Source: Balneolaceae bacterium (GTDB lineage Bacteria; Bacteroidota; Rhodothermia; Balneolales; Balneolaceae). Taken from it: a stretch of DNA of 64,000 nucleotides. A program made the position numbers and the translations under genes. Shown piece after piece: positions 17,530 to 28,015 of this stretch. The stretch's first letter is position 1. Each line of letters opens with the position of its first letter. The notes below the pieces were generated by a model. It was not told the DNA's origin, did no database searches, and saw only the letters and a list, made by a program, of their open reading frames with translations. Where the stretch lies: positions 124,001 through 188,000 of the forward strand of contig JAXHMM010000006.1 of assembly GCA_034521445.1 (NCBI GenBank), written 5' to 3'.

Positions 17530-18858
17530 ATGTTTGAGGACCTAAGATCAAAATTAGACAGTGCCGTCCAGACGCTGAAAGGCGAGGCGCAGATCACCGA
17601 TGTGAACATCGCCGAAACCGTGCGGGAGATCCGCCGGGCGCTGCTGGACGCCGACGTCAACTACGATGTGGCCCGCGAGTTCACCTCCAGGGTGAAGGAA
17701 CGCGCCATGGGCGAGGACGTCCTCTCCGCCGTAAACCCGGGACAGCAGTTTACCAAGATCGTCTACGACGAACTGACGCAGATCCTGGGACAGGAGCGGG
17801 TGGACCTTTCCGTTGCACACACGCCCCCCACAGTGATCCTCATCGCCGGCCTGCAGGGGTCGGGTAAGACCACCTTCAGCGCCAAGCTGGCCAAATACCT
17901 GAAGCAGGAAAACAATCGCAATCCCATGCTGGCCGCCGCCGACGTCTACCGTCCCGCGGCCATCGACCAGCTCAAGACGCTGGCGGGACAGATTGACGTA
18001 CCGGTCTACTCCATCGAACAGAAAGACGCTGTTCGCGTTGCAAGGGAGACCGTTTCCATGGCCAAGAGCCTGGCCCTCGACACCGTGATCATCGACACGG
18101 CGGGCCGTATGCACGTGGATGAAAAAATGATGGACGAAGTCGCCCAGATCAAGAAGGCGGTCAATCCTCACGAGACCCTCTTCGTAGTCGACTCCATGAC
18201 CGGACAGGACGCCGTCAATACGGCCAAGGAGTTCAACGAGGCGATAGATTTCGACGGCGTTATCCTCACCAAGCTTGACGGCGATACCCGCGGCGGTGCA
18301 GCCCTCTCTATAAAGACGGTTGTGCAGAAACCGATCAAGTTTGTGAGCACCGGCGAAAAGCTGGACGCCCTCCACCCGTTCTACCCCGACCGGATGGCAC
18401 AACGCATCCTGGGAATGGGGGACGTGGTTTCCCTGGTCGAAAAAGCCCAAAAGGAGTTCGACGAGACGGAAGCCCGCAAAATGCAGAAGAAGATCAAGTC
18501 GGACTCCTTCGACCTGGAGGACTTCCGACAGCAGCTGCAGCAGGTGAAGGGCATGGGCAACCTCTCCGATCTCGTGGGCATGATCCCCGGGGCCGGAAAC
18601 GCCCTGCAAGACGCCGAGATCGACGACGATGCCTTCAAACCTATAGAGGCGATCATCAATTCGATGACCCCTGAAGAGCGCCGGAATCCCGAAATCCTCA
18701 ACGGGAGCCGACGGCGCCGCATTGCCCAGGGCTCAGGCACACGCGTACGTGATATAAACGACCTCATGAAGCAGTTCAATCAGATGAAGAAGATGATGAA
18801 GTCGTTTTCCGGAGCGGGTGCCATGGGCCGCATGAGGCAGATGATGCAAGGCTTGTAA
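17530..18858 (+). CDS. ffh: Signal recognition particle protein Ffh
   Basis: A 442-residue SRP54-type GTPase that binds signal sequences of nascent membrane proteins together with SRP RNA. The N domain is about 1-90. The G domain has the P-loop GLQGSGKTTFSAKLAKYL, DTAGRMH and TKLDGDTRGGAAL. The methionine-rich M domain follows from about 300 (GMGNLSDLVGMIPG, NGSRRRRIAQGSGTRVRD, then QMKKMMK). It ends 78 bases before rpsP, with no terminator visible between them, so ffh may be read into the rpsP operon. Confidence 0.97.
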   Translation: MFEDLRSKLDSAVQTLKGEAQITDVNIAETVREIRRALLDADVNYDVAREFTSRVKERAMGEDVLSAVNPGQQFTKIVYDELTQILGQERVDLSVAHTPPTVILIAGLQGSGKTTFSAKLAKYLKQENNRNPMLAAADVYRPAAIDQLKTLAGQIDVPVYSIEQKDAVRVARETVSMAKSLALDTVIIDTAGRMHVDEKMMDEVAQIKKAVNPHETLFVVDSMTGQDAVNTAKEFNEAIDFDGVILTKLDGDTRGGAALSIKTVVQKPIKFVSTGEKLDALHPFYPDRMAQRILGMGDVVSLVEKAQKEFDETEARKMQKKIKSDSFDLEDFRQQLQQVKGMGNLSDLVGMIPGAGNALQDAEIDDDAFKPIEAIINSMTPEERRNPEILNGSRRRRIAQGSGTRVRDINDLMKQFNQMKKMMKSFSGAGAMGRMRQMMQGL

Positions 18859-18936
18859 CCAAAAATGCGCAAGATTCCGACCATATCCTCTACCAACTAA
18901 TCACCAACAAATTCCAAACAAACAGGAGAATCACCA

Positions 18937-19713
18937 TTGCTTAGAATCCGATTACAACGTAGAGGTCGCAAAAAACGGCCCATACACCACATCGTGGTCG
19001 CCGACAGCCGCTCCCCCCGGGACGGCCGCATCGTCGAGGACCTGGGCCGTTTCGACAACCTGAAAGCCCGCAACGAACTGAAACTGGACCGCGAACGCGC
19101 CATATACTGGATGCAGAAGGGCGCCCGGCCCAGCGACACCGTCCGCTCCATATTCAAAGATGAGGGCATCCTGTACGAATTGCACCTTATTCGCTGGGAC
19201 AAGTCCGAAGAGGAGATCGAGGAGGCCCTTACCGAATGGCGCACCAAACGGGACGAAAAGAAAGAAGAAGAACCCACCCGCAAGGAGAAACAGCAGGCGC
19301 TGCTCGAGGCCGAAGAACGCGAATACCAGAAGCAACTGCAGAAAAAGGCCGAGGAAGCCGCCAAGCAGAAAGCCAAGAAAGAGGCCCTCGCCGCGGAAGA
19401 AGAAGCCGAAAAGGCAGAAAGCCAAAAAGTCGAGGAGTCGGAAAGTCCTGAAGTCGAGGAGTCGGAAAGTCCTGAAGTCGAAAAGTCCGAGGAGTCGGAA
19501 AGTCAGGAAGTCGAGAAGTCCGAAGTCGAAGAGTCGGAAAGTCCGGAAGTCGAGGAGTCGGAGGACGAAGATTCCGTCTCCACCGACATGACCGCCAAGG
19601 AAGCCATCGATCATATCCGCAATACGGAGCTCGATGAGCTCGAAGGATTTGTATCTGATGACGAGGACCGGGTGACCGTTCAGCGGGCCTGGGAAAGCAA
19701 ACAGGAAGAATAA
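18937..19713 (+). CDS. rpsP: 30S ribosomal protein S16 with long acidic C-terminal extension
   Basis: A 258-residue protein. Residues 1-85 are a normal S16 (IRLQRRGRKKRPIHHIVVAD, SRSPRDGRIVEDLGRF, ARPSDTVRSIFK). The rest is about 170 extra residues: a lysine/glutamate-rich helix (100-160), an SESPEVEE repeat block (162-210) and a final segment AIDHIRNTELDELEGFVSDD. Translation starts at TTG (18937), supported by AGGAGA about 9 bases upstream and by the invariant family start; the following CTT-AGA-ATC fits S16. It is first in the rpsP-rimM-trmD-rplS operon. Confidence 0.95.
   Translation: MLRIRLQRRGRKKRPIHHIVVADSRSPRDGRIVEDLGRFDNLKARNELKLDRERAIYWMQKGARPSDTVRSIFKDEGILYELHLIRWDKSEEEIEEALTEWRTKRDEKKEEEPTRKEKQQALLEAEEREYQKQLQKKAEEAAKQKAKKEALAAEEEAEKAESQKVEESESPEVEESESPEVEKSEESESQEVEKSEVEESESPEVEESEDEDSVSTDMTAKEAIDHIRNTELDELEGFVSDDEDRVTVQRAWESKQEE
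19430..19566 (+). repeat. Imperfect tandem repeat in the rpsP tail
   Basis: Four copies of a unit like gaaagtcctgaagtc, each next to gaggagtcg or a variant, encode the SESPEVEE motif. Copies differ by one to three bases. The reverse complement (gacttcaggactttc) resembles the low-complexity 'gactttcgg' class of dispersed repeats that I recall from Bacteroidota-lineage genomes. A related copy lies in rplS at 21553-21590. Confidence 0.75.
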
Positions 19714-19740
19714 CTTTTTCCTGAATCACAGGCCGGGAAG

Positions 19741-20283
19741 ATGCTGGAGCCCGTTGAAGACCAGTACCAGATCATCGGACACGTCGTCAACGCGCACGGC
19801 GTCAAGGGTGAAGTACTGGTGCAGCCGGGTTTCGAAGATCCCGGCCTGTTTGACAGTCTCTCGCTGCTGCATTATCAAAATGCTCGCGGCGAGCTGGTGC
19901 CGGCCCGCATCGAGCGGGTGCGTCTCCAGCAAAAGGGAGACCGTCTATCGTTCTTTGTAAAGTTTGAGCACATTTCGGACCGCAACGAGGCCACCGAACT
20001 GAGAGGTTCTCCCCTCTATGTGCACCGCAACAAGTTTGCGGTTGCCGTAGAGGTGGAACAACCGCGGGACTACCGGTCCTGGAAGGCATGCGGGGAGGAT
20101 GGATCGCCATTAGGCACCGTCACCGCCATGCTGGAGAACCCGGCACATCCCATCCTGGGGATTACCCTGGAGGAGGATGGTCGCGAACTGCTCGTACCCT
20201 TTGTAGACGAGTACATCGTGTCGGTGGACGACGAGGCGGAGGAAATACGCTGCCGAAGGTTGGATCAGCTGGCCGGTTTATAG
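19741..20283 (+). CDS. rimM: Ribosome maturation factor RimM
   Basis: A 180-residue 16S rRNA processing factor that binds S19 in the 30S head. It shows the RimM N-domain start IIGHVVNAHGVKGEVLVQPG and the C-terminal PRC-barrel domain (from about 105, with GTVTAMLENPAHPILGI, LLVPFVDEYIVSVD). It sits between rpsP and trmD, the standard operon order, 27 bases after rpsP and 7 bases before trmD. Confidence 0.95.
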   Translation: MLEPVEDQYQIIGHVVNAHGVKGEVLVQPGFEDPGLFDSLSLLHYQNARGELVPARIERVRLQQKGDRLSFFVKFEHISDRNEATELRGSPLYVHRNKFAVAVEVEQPRDYRSWKACGEDGSPLGTVTAMLENPAHPILGITLEEDGRELLVPFVDEYIVSVDDEAEEIRCRRLDQLAGL

Positions 20284-20290
20284 CAAGACC

Positions 20291-20986
20291 ATGATGAGAA
20301 TCGATATCATATCGGCGGTACCGCAGGTGCTGGAGAGTCCGCTCTCCCACAGCATCGTGGGCAACGCCAGGGAGAAAGACCTGGTGGAGATCCACATCCA
20401 CGATCTGAGGGAGTGGTCGGAAGACCGGCACCGGAAGGTGGACGATTCCCCCTACGGGGGCGGAGCGGGCATGGTGTTGACACCACAGCCCATCTTCTCC
20501 TGCGTGGAAGAGCTGATGAGCAGCCGGGATTACGACGAAGTGATCTTTCCGGCACCTGACGGGGTTCCATTCCGTCAGGATCACGCCAACGAGCTGTCGC
20601 TCTGCGGCAATCTGATGTTCATCTGCGGACACTACAAGGGGGTCGACCAGCGGGTCCGCGACGCGCTGGTAACCCGCGAGTACAGCCTCGGCGATTACGT
20701 GACCAGCGGGGGCGAACTCCCCGCGGCCGTTATGACCGACGCCGTGGTCCGTTTGCTGCCGGGCGTCCTCGGCGATGCCGAAAGTGCTTTGAGTGATTCG
20801 TTCCAGGACCACCTGCTGGAAGGGCCCATATACACCCGTCCAGCGGAATTCCGGGGGATGGAAGTCCCGGAGATACTGCGGTCCGGCGATCACAAGAAAG
20901 TGGAACAGTGGCGCTTTGAGCAGTCACTTGAGCGCACGAAGGCCGTGCGTCCCGATTTGTACGAAAAATTTCGAAAAGATAAGTAG
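20291..20986 (+). CDS. trmD: tRNA (guanine-N1-)-methyltransferase TrmD
   Basis: A 231-residue SPOUT-class enzyme that methylates G37 of tRNAs to prevent frameshifting. Family marks are DIISAVPQVLESPLSHSIVG, the SAM-knot residues DDSPYGGGAGMVL and LCGNLMFICGHYKGVDQRV, EYSLGDYVTSGGELPA, and LLEGPIYTRPAEFRGMEVPE with the conserved GDH that follows. The start may be the second ATG at 20294. It is 15 bases ahead of rplS. Confidence 0.96.
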   Translation: MMRIDIISAVPQVLESPLSHSIVGNAREKDLVEIHIHDLREWSEDRHRKVDDSPYGGGAGMVLTPQPIFSCVEELMSSRDYDEVIFPAPDGVPFRQDHANELSLCGNLMFICGHYKGVDQRVRDALVTREYSLGDYVTSGGELPAAVMTDAVVRLLPGVLGDAESALSDSFQDHLLEGPIYTRPAEFRGMEVPEILRSGDHKKVEQWRFEQSLERTKAVRPDLYEKFRKDK

Positions 20987-21001
20987 ACCGAACACAGCAT
21001 C

Positions 21002-21706
21002 ATGGACAAGTTAAAACTAGCCGAACAGTCACTGGTCAACGAGGATCTCCCCGAATTTGAGCCAGGTGACACCGTCAACATACACTACCTCGTCCGCGAG
21101 GGCGAGAAGGAACGTATCCAGCATTTCGAGGGACTGGTAATCTCGCGCCGGGGGTCGGGCTCCAACCAAACGTTTATCGTGCGCAAGATCTCGGCCGGCA
21201 ACATCGGCGTGGAGCGTATCTTTCCCCTGAACTCTCCCTTCATTTCCAAGATCGATGTGAAGAAAAGGGGCGATGTTCGACGCGCAAAGCTCTTCTACTT
21301 GCGCGAACGCCAGGGCAAGTCGGCGCGCATCAAGGAAAAAGACCGTGCCGCCACCCAGCGACTCGAGGAACGCGAGCAGGAACGTATCGAGGCTCGTGAA
21401 GCCGCGGCCGAAGAAGCCGCCGCCCAGGAGGCGGAAGCTGCTGAAGCATCCGCCGAGGAGCAGGAGGCCGAAGCGGTCGCTGCCGGGGAAGCGGAAGCCG
21501 GTCAAGCTGAAAGCCCGCAGGCCGAGTCGCCCGCAGAAGAAAAAGCCGAAAAATCGGAAAGTCCCGAAGTCGAAGAGTCTGATGAGGAGGAGTCCAAGGC
21601 TGCGGAGGCGGAGGCAAATCAAACAGACGATGCATCAGCCGAGACCGGCACCGACACCGGCGAGGATGACAGCTCCGGTGACGAGGAGGAAAAAGAGCAG
21701 AAGTAA
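21002..21706 (+). CDS. rplS: 50S ribosomal protein L19 with acidic C-terminal extension
   Basis: A 234-residue protein. Residues 1-115 are a normal L19 ([80 protein letters not shown]). The remaining 119 residues are a Glu/Ala-rich helix-like tail followed by a copy of the SESPEVEE motif also found in S16. It is the last gene of the operon and is followed by a clear terminator. An extension of this length is unusual for L19 and is acidic, so it probably projects from the ribosome surface. Confidence 0.95.
   Translation: MDKLKLAEQSLVNEDLPEFEPGDTVNIHYLVREGEKERIQHFEGLVISRRGSGSNQTFIVRKISAGNIGVERIFPLNSPFISKIDVKKRGDVRRAKLFYLRERQGKSARIKEKDRAATQRLEEREQERIEAREAAAEEAAAQEAEAAEASAEEQEAEAVAAGEAEAGQAESPQAESPAEEKAEKSESPEVEESDEEESKAAEAEANQTDDASAETGTDTGEDDSSGDEEEKEQK
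21553..21590 (+). repeat. Copy of the rpsP-type repeat in the rplS tail
   Basis: The stretch tcggaaagtcccgaagtc followed by gaagagtct matches the repeat unit in rpsP (19430-19566) at most positions and encodes SESPEVEES in the same reading frame. It is a single copy here, followed by an acidic run. Confidence 0.65.
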
Positions 21707-21732
21707 GCACGACCTCACCGCCACACAGTTCC

Positions 21733-21775
21733 AAACCCCTTTCTCCCTGCCGTGGAGAGAGGGGTTTTGTTTTAT
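21733..21775 (+). terminator. Rho-independent terminator of the rpsP-rplS operon
   Basis: A 14-bp stem (21733-21746 with 21754-21767; one A-A mismatch at most) with a seven-base loop, followed by ttttgtttta. It lies 27 bases after the rplS stop and reaches into the last codons of the convergent methyltransferase gene. Confidence 0.9.
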
Positions 21776-22338
21776 GCCCCTTTCGTTTCCGGACCGCGAC
21801 TGCGATAAATCAGCATGGGGGGGATATTGAGGATCTCAAACTCGGTCTCCACATCCCCGAAGATCTCCTCAAGGGGTTTCTTGAGATGGTCGGAGGTCTG
21901 GTAGGCAAGAAACCATCCGCCGGGACGCAGGAGCCCGCGGCTTCTTCGAAGAATGTCCAGAGTGTCCGCGTCGCTGAAAAAGGAGAACGGCACGCCAGAT
22001 ATGATGTAATCCACCTTGCCTGCGAGGCTGGGATCCAGCACACGGTCTACGATTTCCACGCTTTCGTTGTGCAGGATCAGCCTGGGATCCTCCCGCTCCT
22101 TCAGCTTTTGGAAAAGTCCGCTGTTGGTTTCAAAGAGTACCAGCCGGGATTCCGGGGTCATCTTCGGCAGCAGGAAGTCGGCGAAAACACCGGCTCCGGC
22201 TCCGTACTCCACCACTGTCAGGTCGTGGTCGAAACGCATAGGGCTGCAGACTTTGCGGATGGCAAAGCGGGAGGTGGGCGTGACCGAGGCCACGTCGCGG
22301 TCCTTCAGGAAATTTTTAATGTAGGAAAAGGTGCTCAT
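21772..22338 (-). CDS. Class I SAM methyltransferase, phospholipid N-methyltransferase-like
   Basis: A 188-residue Rossmann-fold methyltransferase. The SAM-binding motif VVEYGAGAGVFADFLL is at about residue 42, the acidic end of strand 2 is LFETN, and SVEIVD and IISGVPFSFF follow. The N terminus, FLKDRDVASVTPTSRFAIRK, matches the 'FL.....GSV.PSSRFLAR' start of PmtA-like phospholipid N-methyltransferases, which are related to KsgA. The substrate is not proven: phosphatidylethanolamine is the guess, and a small-molecule or rRNA role is possible. It follows uvrB by 31 bases on the same strand. Confidence 0.8.
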   Translation of the reverse strand: MSTFSYIKNFLKDRDVASVTPTSRFAIRKVCSPMRFDHDLTVVEYGAGAGVFADFLLPKMTPESRLVLFETNSGLFQKLKEREDPRLILHNESVEIVDRVLDPSLAGKVDYIISGVPFSFFSDADTLDILRRSRGLLRPGGWFLAYQTSDHLKKPLEEIFGDVETEFEILNIPPMLIYRSRGPETKGA

Positions 22339-22369
22339 CGATCACTTCGCAGATGGGCCGCCGGCATTT

Positions 22370-24427
<2,058 letters not shown>

Positions 24428-24590
24428 GCGTAGAGCGTCTGCGTTTCAAAGTCCTCGTTCCTGTGACGCGGTTCTCCCGGAATCGGGGTCGCGGTCAATC
24501 TACAAAAATCACCAATTTTAAAGGCAATTGACAATCATTTTTTAAATCCTTTCCCTGGTGAGCCTCCCTTCAATTCGCCTGAAAATGGCT

Positions 24591-24598
24591 TATATTTG
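24591..24598 (+). promoter_or_regulatory. Probable -7 promoter box upstream of tyrA
   Basis: TATATTTG is an exact match to the Bacteroidota-type -7 consensus TAnnTTTG. It lies about 99 bases before the tyrA ATG, which would give a leader of roughly 90 bases containing two direct GCTCCGG copies. The -33 TTG is not convincing (TTC about 20 bases upstream). Confidence 0.45.
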
Positions 24599-24696
24599 GA
24601 GCGCTCCGGCCTGCTGACGCTCCGGCGACCCCAACTCGCCCGGTTCGCGCACGTCGACACACTCTGCACGGCACACCGTATACGCAATCTCCTTCC

Positions 24697-25830
24697 ATGA
24701 CCCCCAAAGAAGAGTCACTCAACCCGCAGCGGAAACGCATCGACGATATCGACGGGCAGATCCTCGACCTGCTTTCCGAACGCAACGGAATCATTCGCGA
24801 AGTCATTGAGAAAAAAATCGACAACCGCCTGCCCATCTACGCCCCCCGACGGGAGCAGCAGAAGAGCGACTCTTTCCGTGCGGAGGCCGAAAAAAGGGGA
24901 CTGGATCCCGACTGGGCGGAGGATTTCCTGCGGATGATCATGTCCTCTTCCCGCGCCAGTCAGTCCAGCACCCGCTTCCCGCGCGCCACCGAAGAGCCCC
25001 GCGAAATATTAATCGTGGGTGCCAAAGGAGGTATGGGCAGCCTCTACGCGCGCATCGCCGAACAGACCGGTCACAGGGTGCATCGCATCGACAAGCACAA
25101 CTGGCATGAACTGGAGGAGATGGTTCCCAACCTTGACATGGCCATCGTGTCGGTGCCTATCAACGTCACCGGGGAGGTGATACGGCGGCTGGCCCCGAAG
25201 CTCGGGGGAGAAACCCTGCTGGCAGATTTCACCAGCAACAAGACGGAACCCATTCAGGCTATGTTGGAAGCCCATGAGGGTCCCGTGGCGGGCCTGCACC
25301 CCATGCACGGGCCGGGCGTACAGAACCTGTCCAAGCAGCTCATGGTGGTCTGCGCGGCGCGGCGGCCCGAAGCCGCCGGATGGTTCACCGAGCAGTGCCG
25401 GCTCTGGGGCATGCGTGTCGTGGAGGCCGACCCCGAAAAGCACGACCACGTCATGCACCTGGTGCAGGGCCTGCGTCACTTCGTCGCCCTGCTGCACGGC
25501 TCCTTTATGAAAACCTACGACCTCGATCCGAGAGATATGCTCGATTACAGCTCGCCCATTTACCGGGCCGAGCTGATGATGACCGGCCGTATCTTCGCCC
25601 AGAGCGCCGAACTATACGCCGACATCGTCTTCGCCGACGAGGAGCGCCGGGAACTGCTGCTACGTTTTTTCGAACACCATCAGAAGCTGGCTGAACTGGT
25701 GAAGGCCGACGACAAGGAGGGATTCATCCGCGAGTTCGAGGCTGTGACCGACTTCTTCGGAAGCTTCGCCACCCAGGCCTTGCAGGAGAGCGGCTACCTG
25801 ATCAACCGGCTGGCCGACCGTTTCGCCTGA
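24697..25830 (+). CDS. tyrA: Bifunctional chorismate mutase/prephenate dehydrogenase (T-protein)
   Basis: A 377-residue fusion. Residues 1-90 are an AroQ-class chorismate mutase (RKRIDDIDGQILDLLSERN) and the rest is prephenate dehydrogenase (ILIVGAKGGMGSLYARIAEQ dinucleotide site, IVSVPINVTGEVI, GLHPMHGP, LVQGLRHF). The arrangement and length match the E. coli T-protein (373 residues), including HDxxMxxxQxLRHF and the C-terminal helical domain. It converts chorismate to 4-hydroxyphenylpyruvate for tyrosine. This fusion is characteristic of gammaproteobacteria, so horizontal transfer is a possible but unproven origin. Confidence 0.95.
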   Translation: MTPKEESLNPQRKRIDDIDGQILDLLSERNGIIREVIEKKIDNRLPIYAPRREQQKSDSFRAEAEKRGLDPDWAEDFLRMIMSSSRASQSSTRFPRATEEPREILIVGAKGGMGSLYARIAEQTGHRVHRIDKHNWHELEEMVPNLDMAIVSVPINVTGEVIRRLAPKLGGETLLADFTSNKTEPIQAMLEAHEGPVAGLHPMHGPGVQNLSKQLMVVCAARRPEAAGWFTEQCRLWGMRVVEADPEKHDHVMHLVQGLRHFVALLHGSFMKTYDLDPRDMLDYSSPIYRAELMMTGRIFAQSAELYADIVFADEERRELLLRFFEHHQKLAELVKADDKEGFIREFEAVTDFFGSFATQALQESGYLINRLADRFA

Positions 25831-25865
25831 CGGCCGCGTCGAAGTCCGGCCGGACCGGCATCCTC

Positions 25866-26519
25866 TCAGCGCTCCAGCTGCTCCCGCAGAAATTCCATAA
25901 AACGGGAGGTATGGTAGTTGGCCATGCCCTCGGAACGGCTCAGGATGGTCCCGTCGCGGCCAATCACATAGGTAGTGGGGATGATGCCGCTGCTCAGTTC
26001 CGCCGTTCGGCCGCCCCCCAGGTGCCAGGCCGGAAAGGTGAAATCCTTGCGCTCCAGGAAGGCCCGGGCGCGATCGGCCGACTCATCCACCGAAACCATC
26101 ACGAAGACCAGGTCGCTGCTATCGCCCATCTCCTCGTAGAGACCCTGAATGTTGGGCATTTCGGCAATGCATGGGGCGCACCAGGTTGCCCAGAAATTCA
26201 GGAAGATCACTTTACCCCGGAAAGCCCCGAGGCTCGCGGAAGGGTCCGGCGTGGCGGAGGCCGCCGCTTCGTTGAGCGCATGAATGCGCATGCCATAGCC
26301 CGCAGTCACATGTCCCCGCTCCATCCGTTCGGTCTCCGGCTGAAGGATGCCGGTCCACAACACCGCCTGCTGCAGGCGGCCCAGCACCTCGGTGTGAAGG
26401 CCGGTCAGGTAGAGGAGCGCGGCGATGCCCAGGATCACGCCCCACTCCAGGAGTACGCGCCTGAACCACGATTTTTGAGATGCGGAGTCGCCTCCGCCTG
26501 AGACTTTCGAAGATTTCAT
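25866..26519 (-). CDS. Membrane-anchored TlpA-like thioredoxin
   Basis: A 217-residue protein with one N-terminal membrane anchor (about 27-43, VILGIAALLYLTGL) and a periplasmic thioredoxin domain from about 95. The redox site is NFWATWCAPCIAEMPN (WCAPC), with the cis-proline in GIIPTTYVI. TlpA/ResA-type proteins reduce disulfides during cytochrome or copper-centre maturation. The client is unknown. It lies 35 bases from the convergent tyrA stop, and its stop is separated from the nitroreductase upstream by 42 bases. Confidence 0.88.
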   Translation of the reverse strand: MKSSKVSGGGDSASQKSWFRRVLLEWGVILGIAALLYLTGLHTEVLGRLQQAVLWTGILQPETERMERGHVTAGYGMRIHALNEAAASATPDPSASLGAFRGKVIFLNFWATWCAPCIAEMPNIQGLYEEMGDSSDLVFVMVSVDESADRARAFLERKDFTFPAWHLGGGRTAELSSGIIPTTYVIGRDGTILSRSEGMANYHTSRFMEFLREQLER

Positions 26520-26561
26520 AATCGTAGTGCTGGATAGAGCCGTTGTCGCCAGGAGCCGGAA

Positions 26562-27236
26562 TTAGCCGGTCAGGAAGGTGGAGATTTCGTCCAGGGATTT
26601 CTTGTCGATATCCGGCACGCGCACGTCCTCCTCCGGGTAGCCTACCACAAGCAGAAGAAAGGGGCGTTCGTTATCCGGCCTTCCCAGGATTTCGTTCAGA
26701 AATCCCATGGGACTGGGCGTATGGGTGAGGGAGGCCAGGCCGGCGTGGTGAACCGCCGTGATGAGCATTCCTGTAGCGATGCCCACCGATTCCTTCACGT
26801 AGTAGTTGCGTACCTTCTCTCCGTCGCCCGCATAGCCGTAGCTCTCCGAAAAGATGGCGACAAGCCAGGGGGCCTTCTCAAGGAAAACTTTATCGGCGTC
26901 GGTACCCAGGGGCTCGAGAGCTTTAAGCCACTCGTCAGTGGCCCGGTTCTCGTAGAACTCGCGCTCTTCCTCTTCGGCTGCCTCGCGGATGCGGCTCTTG
27001 ATCACGGGATCGCTAACCGCGACGAAGTGCCATGGCTGCATGTTTGCCCCGTTGGGTGCGGTCCCGGCCGCCAGCAGGCAGTCCTCGATAATCTCCCGCG
27101 GTACCGGCCGTTCCGAGAAATCACGCACCGTGCGCCGCCGGGCCAGATCCTCGTAATAGCTGCGCGCCCGCTCACGCATCTCCGCCACAGGATACTCGCG
27201 GTAGTCTTCGTGCGGTACAAAGGGATAGCTCTCCAT
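26562..27236 (-). CDS. Nitroreductase-family flavoprotein
   Basis: A 224-residue FMN-dependent enzyme of the nitroreductase superfamily. The N-terminal [20 protein letters not shown] with the flavin-binding RRTVRDF, the [15 protein letters not shown] loop and the C-terminal [20 protein letters not shown] are diagnostic. It most resembles the subgroup containing iodotyrosine deiodinase and BluB-like proteins ([13 protein letters not shown]), but the substrate cannot be assigned. It is upstream of the TlpA gene and divergent from the outer-membrane gene pair. Confidence 0.88.
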   Translation of the reverse strand: MESYPFVPHEDYREYPVAEMRERARSYYEDLARRRTVRDFSERPVPREIIEDCLLAAGTAPNGANMQPWHFVAVSDPVIKSRIREAAEEEEREFYENRATDEWLKALEPLGTDADKVFLEKAPWLVAIFSESYGYAGDGEKVRNYYVKESVGIATGMLITAVHHAGLASLTHTPSPMGFLNEILGRPDNERPFLLLVVGYPEEDVRVPDIDKKSLDEISTFLTG

Positions 27237-27376
27237 GGACGGACGTTGTGGAGTTTCGGTTTGCTGGACATGTTAACAAAAGATGGGGGAACGTTCACAT
27301 GCCATTAGGCACCTGGTTCCGCATCTCTGGTGCAATCTGTTTATCTTGGCTGTTCCGTTTCCTACACTGCCTCCCC

Positions 27377-28015
27377 GTGACCCGAATCTCTATTGCCACA
27401 CTGCTGCTTGTTCTGCTGGCCTGTACAGCTCGGGAAGCCTCTGCACAGCAGAGCGGGGACCAGTCCGGCACTCCCATCTTCGGGAGCTTGAGGCTGGAGG
27501 CGGATCTGGGACGCTCAATAGGACAAAATATTTACACCCGCAACTGGCTACCGCAAACCGTCGGGGGACTTACCCTCGCCACTCCCTTCCACCTGGGCGA
27601 GCTGGAGGTGGGCCTGCGCTACAGCCGCTTTCTCCACGACGAGATGCTCAACGGTTTCTCTGATTTCCACGCCGTCTACGCCTGGCTGGGATGGAACCTG
27701 CCGCTTGAGCTCGGCGAAAAGACCACAGTGCTGACGGGCCTATCCCTGGGCAACACTTATTTCTCCTACGACCAGGCGCGCATCTATACAGCGCCCGGCG
27801 CGGATTGGTCCTATGCATTCGACCGGAGCGAGAGCGAAATAAGCTACGAGCTCAGCCTTGAGCTGCACTACGGGCTGGGAGAGGGATGGGGACTTTTCGG
27901 CGGAGTCGCCTACAACCGCACCCTCACCTACCATCCCCTGGAACTCACCCTGCTGAGGGCCGGCATCTCGCGTACCTTCGACAGTCCCTCCTGGCTCCAA
28001 TCCTTTCTGCGATGA
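27377..28015 (+). CDS. Probable outer-membrane beta-barrel protein
   Basis: About 212 residues from the GTG at 27377, giving a signal peptide (ISIATLLLVLLACTAREASAQ). ATGs at 27299 and 27248 are alternatives but add a long non-signal N terminus. The mature part alternates aromatic and polar residues in strand-like runs (FGSLRLEADLGRS, GELEVGLRYSRF, FHAVYAWLGWNL, ISYELSLELHYGLGEGWGLF) as in small OmpW/OmpX-like barrels. I do not recognise a named family. Its stop overlaps the next gene's start (ATGA), so the pair is co-translated. Confidence 0.72.
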   Translation: MTRISIATLLLVLLACTAREASAQQSGDQSGTPIFGSLRLEADLGRSIGQNIYTRNWLPQTVGGLTLATPFHLGELEVGLRYSRFLHDEMLNGFSDFHAVYAWLGWNLPLELGEKTTVLTGLSLGNTYFSYDQARIYTAPGADWSYAFDRSESEISYELSLELHYGLGEGWGLFGGVAYNRTLTYHPLELTLLRAGISRTFDSPSWLQSFLR

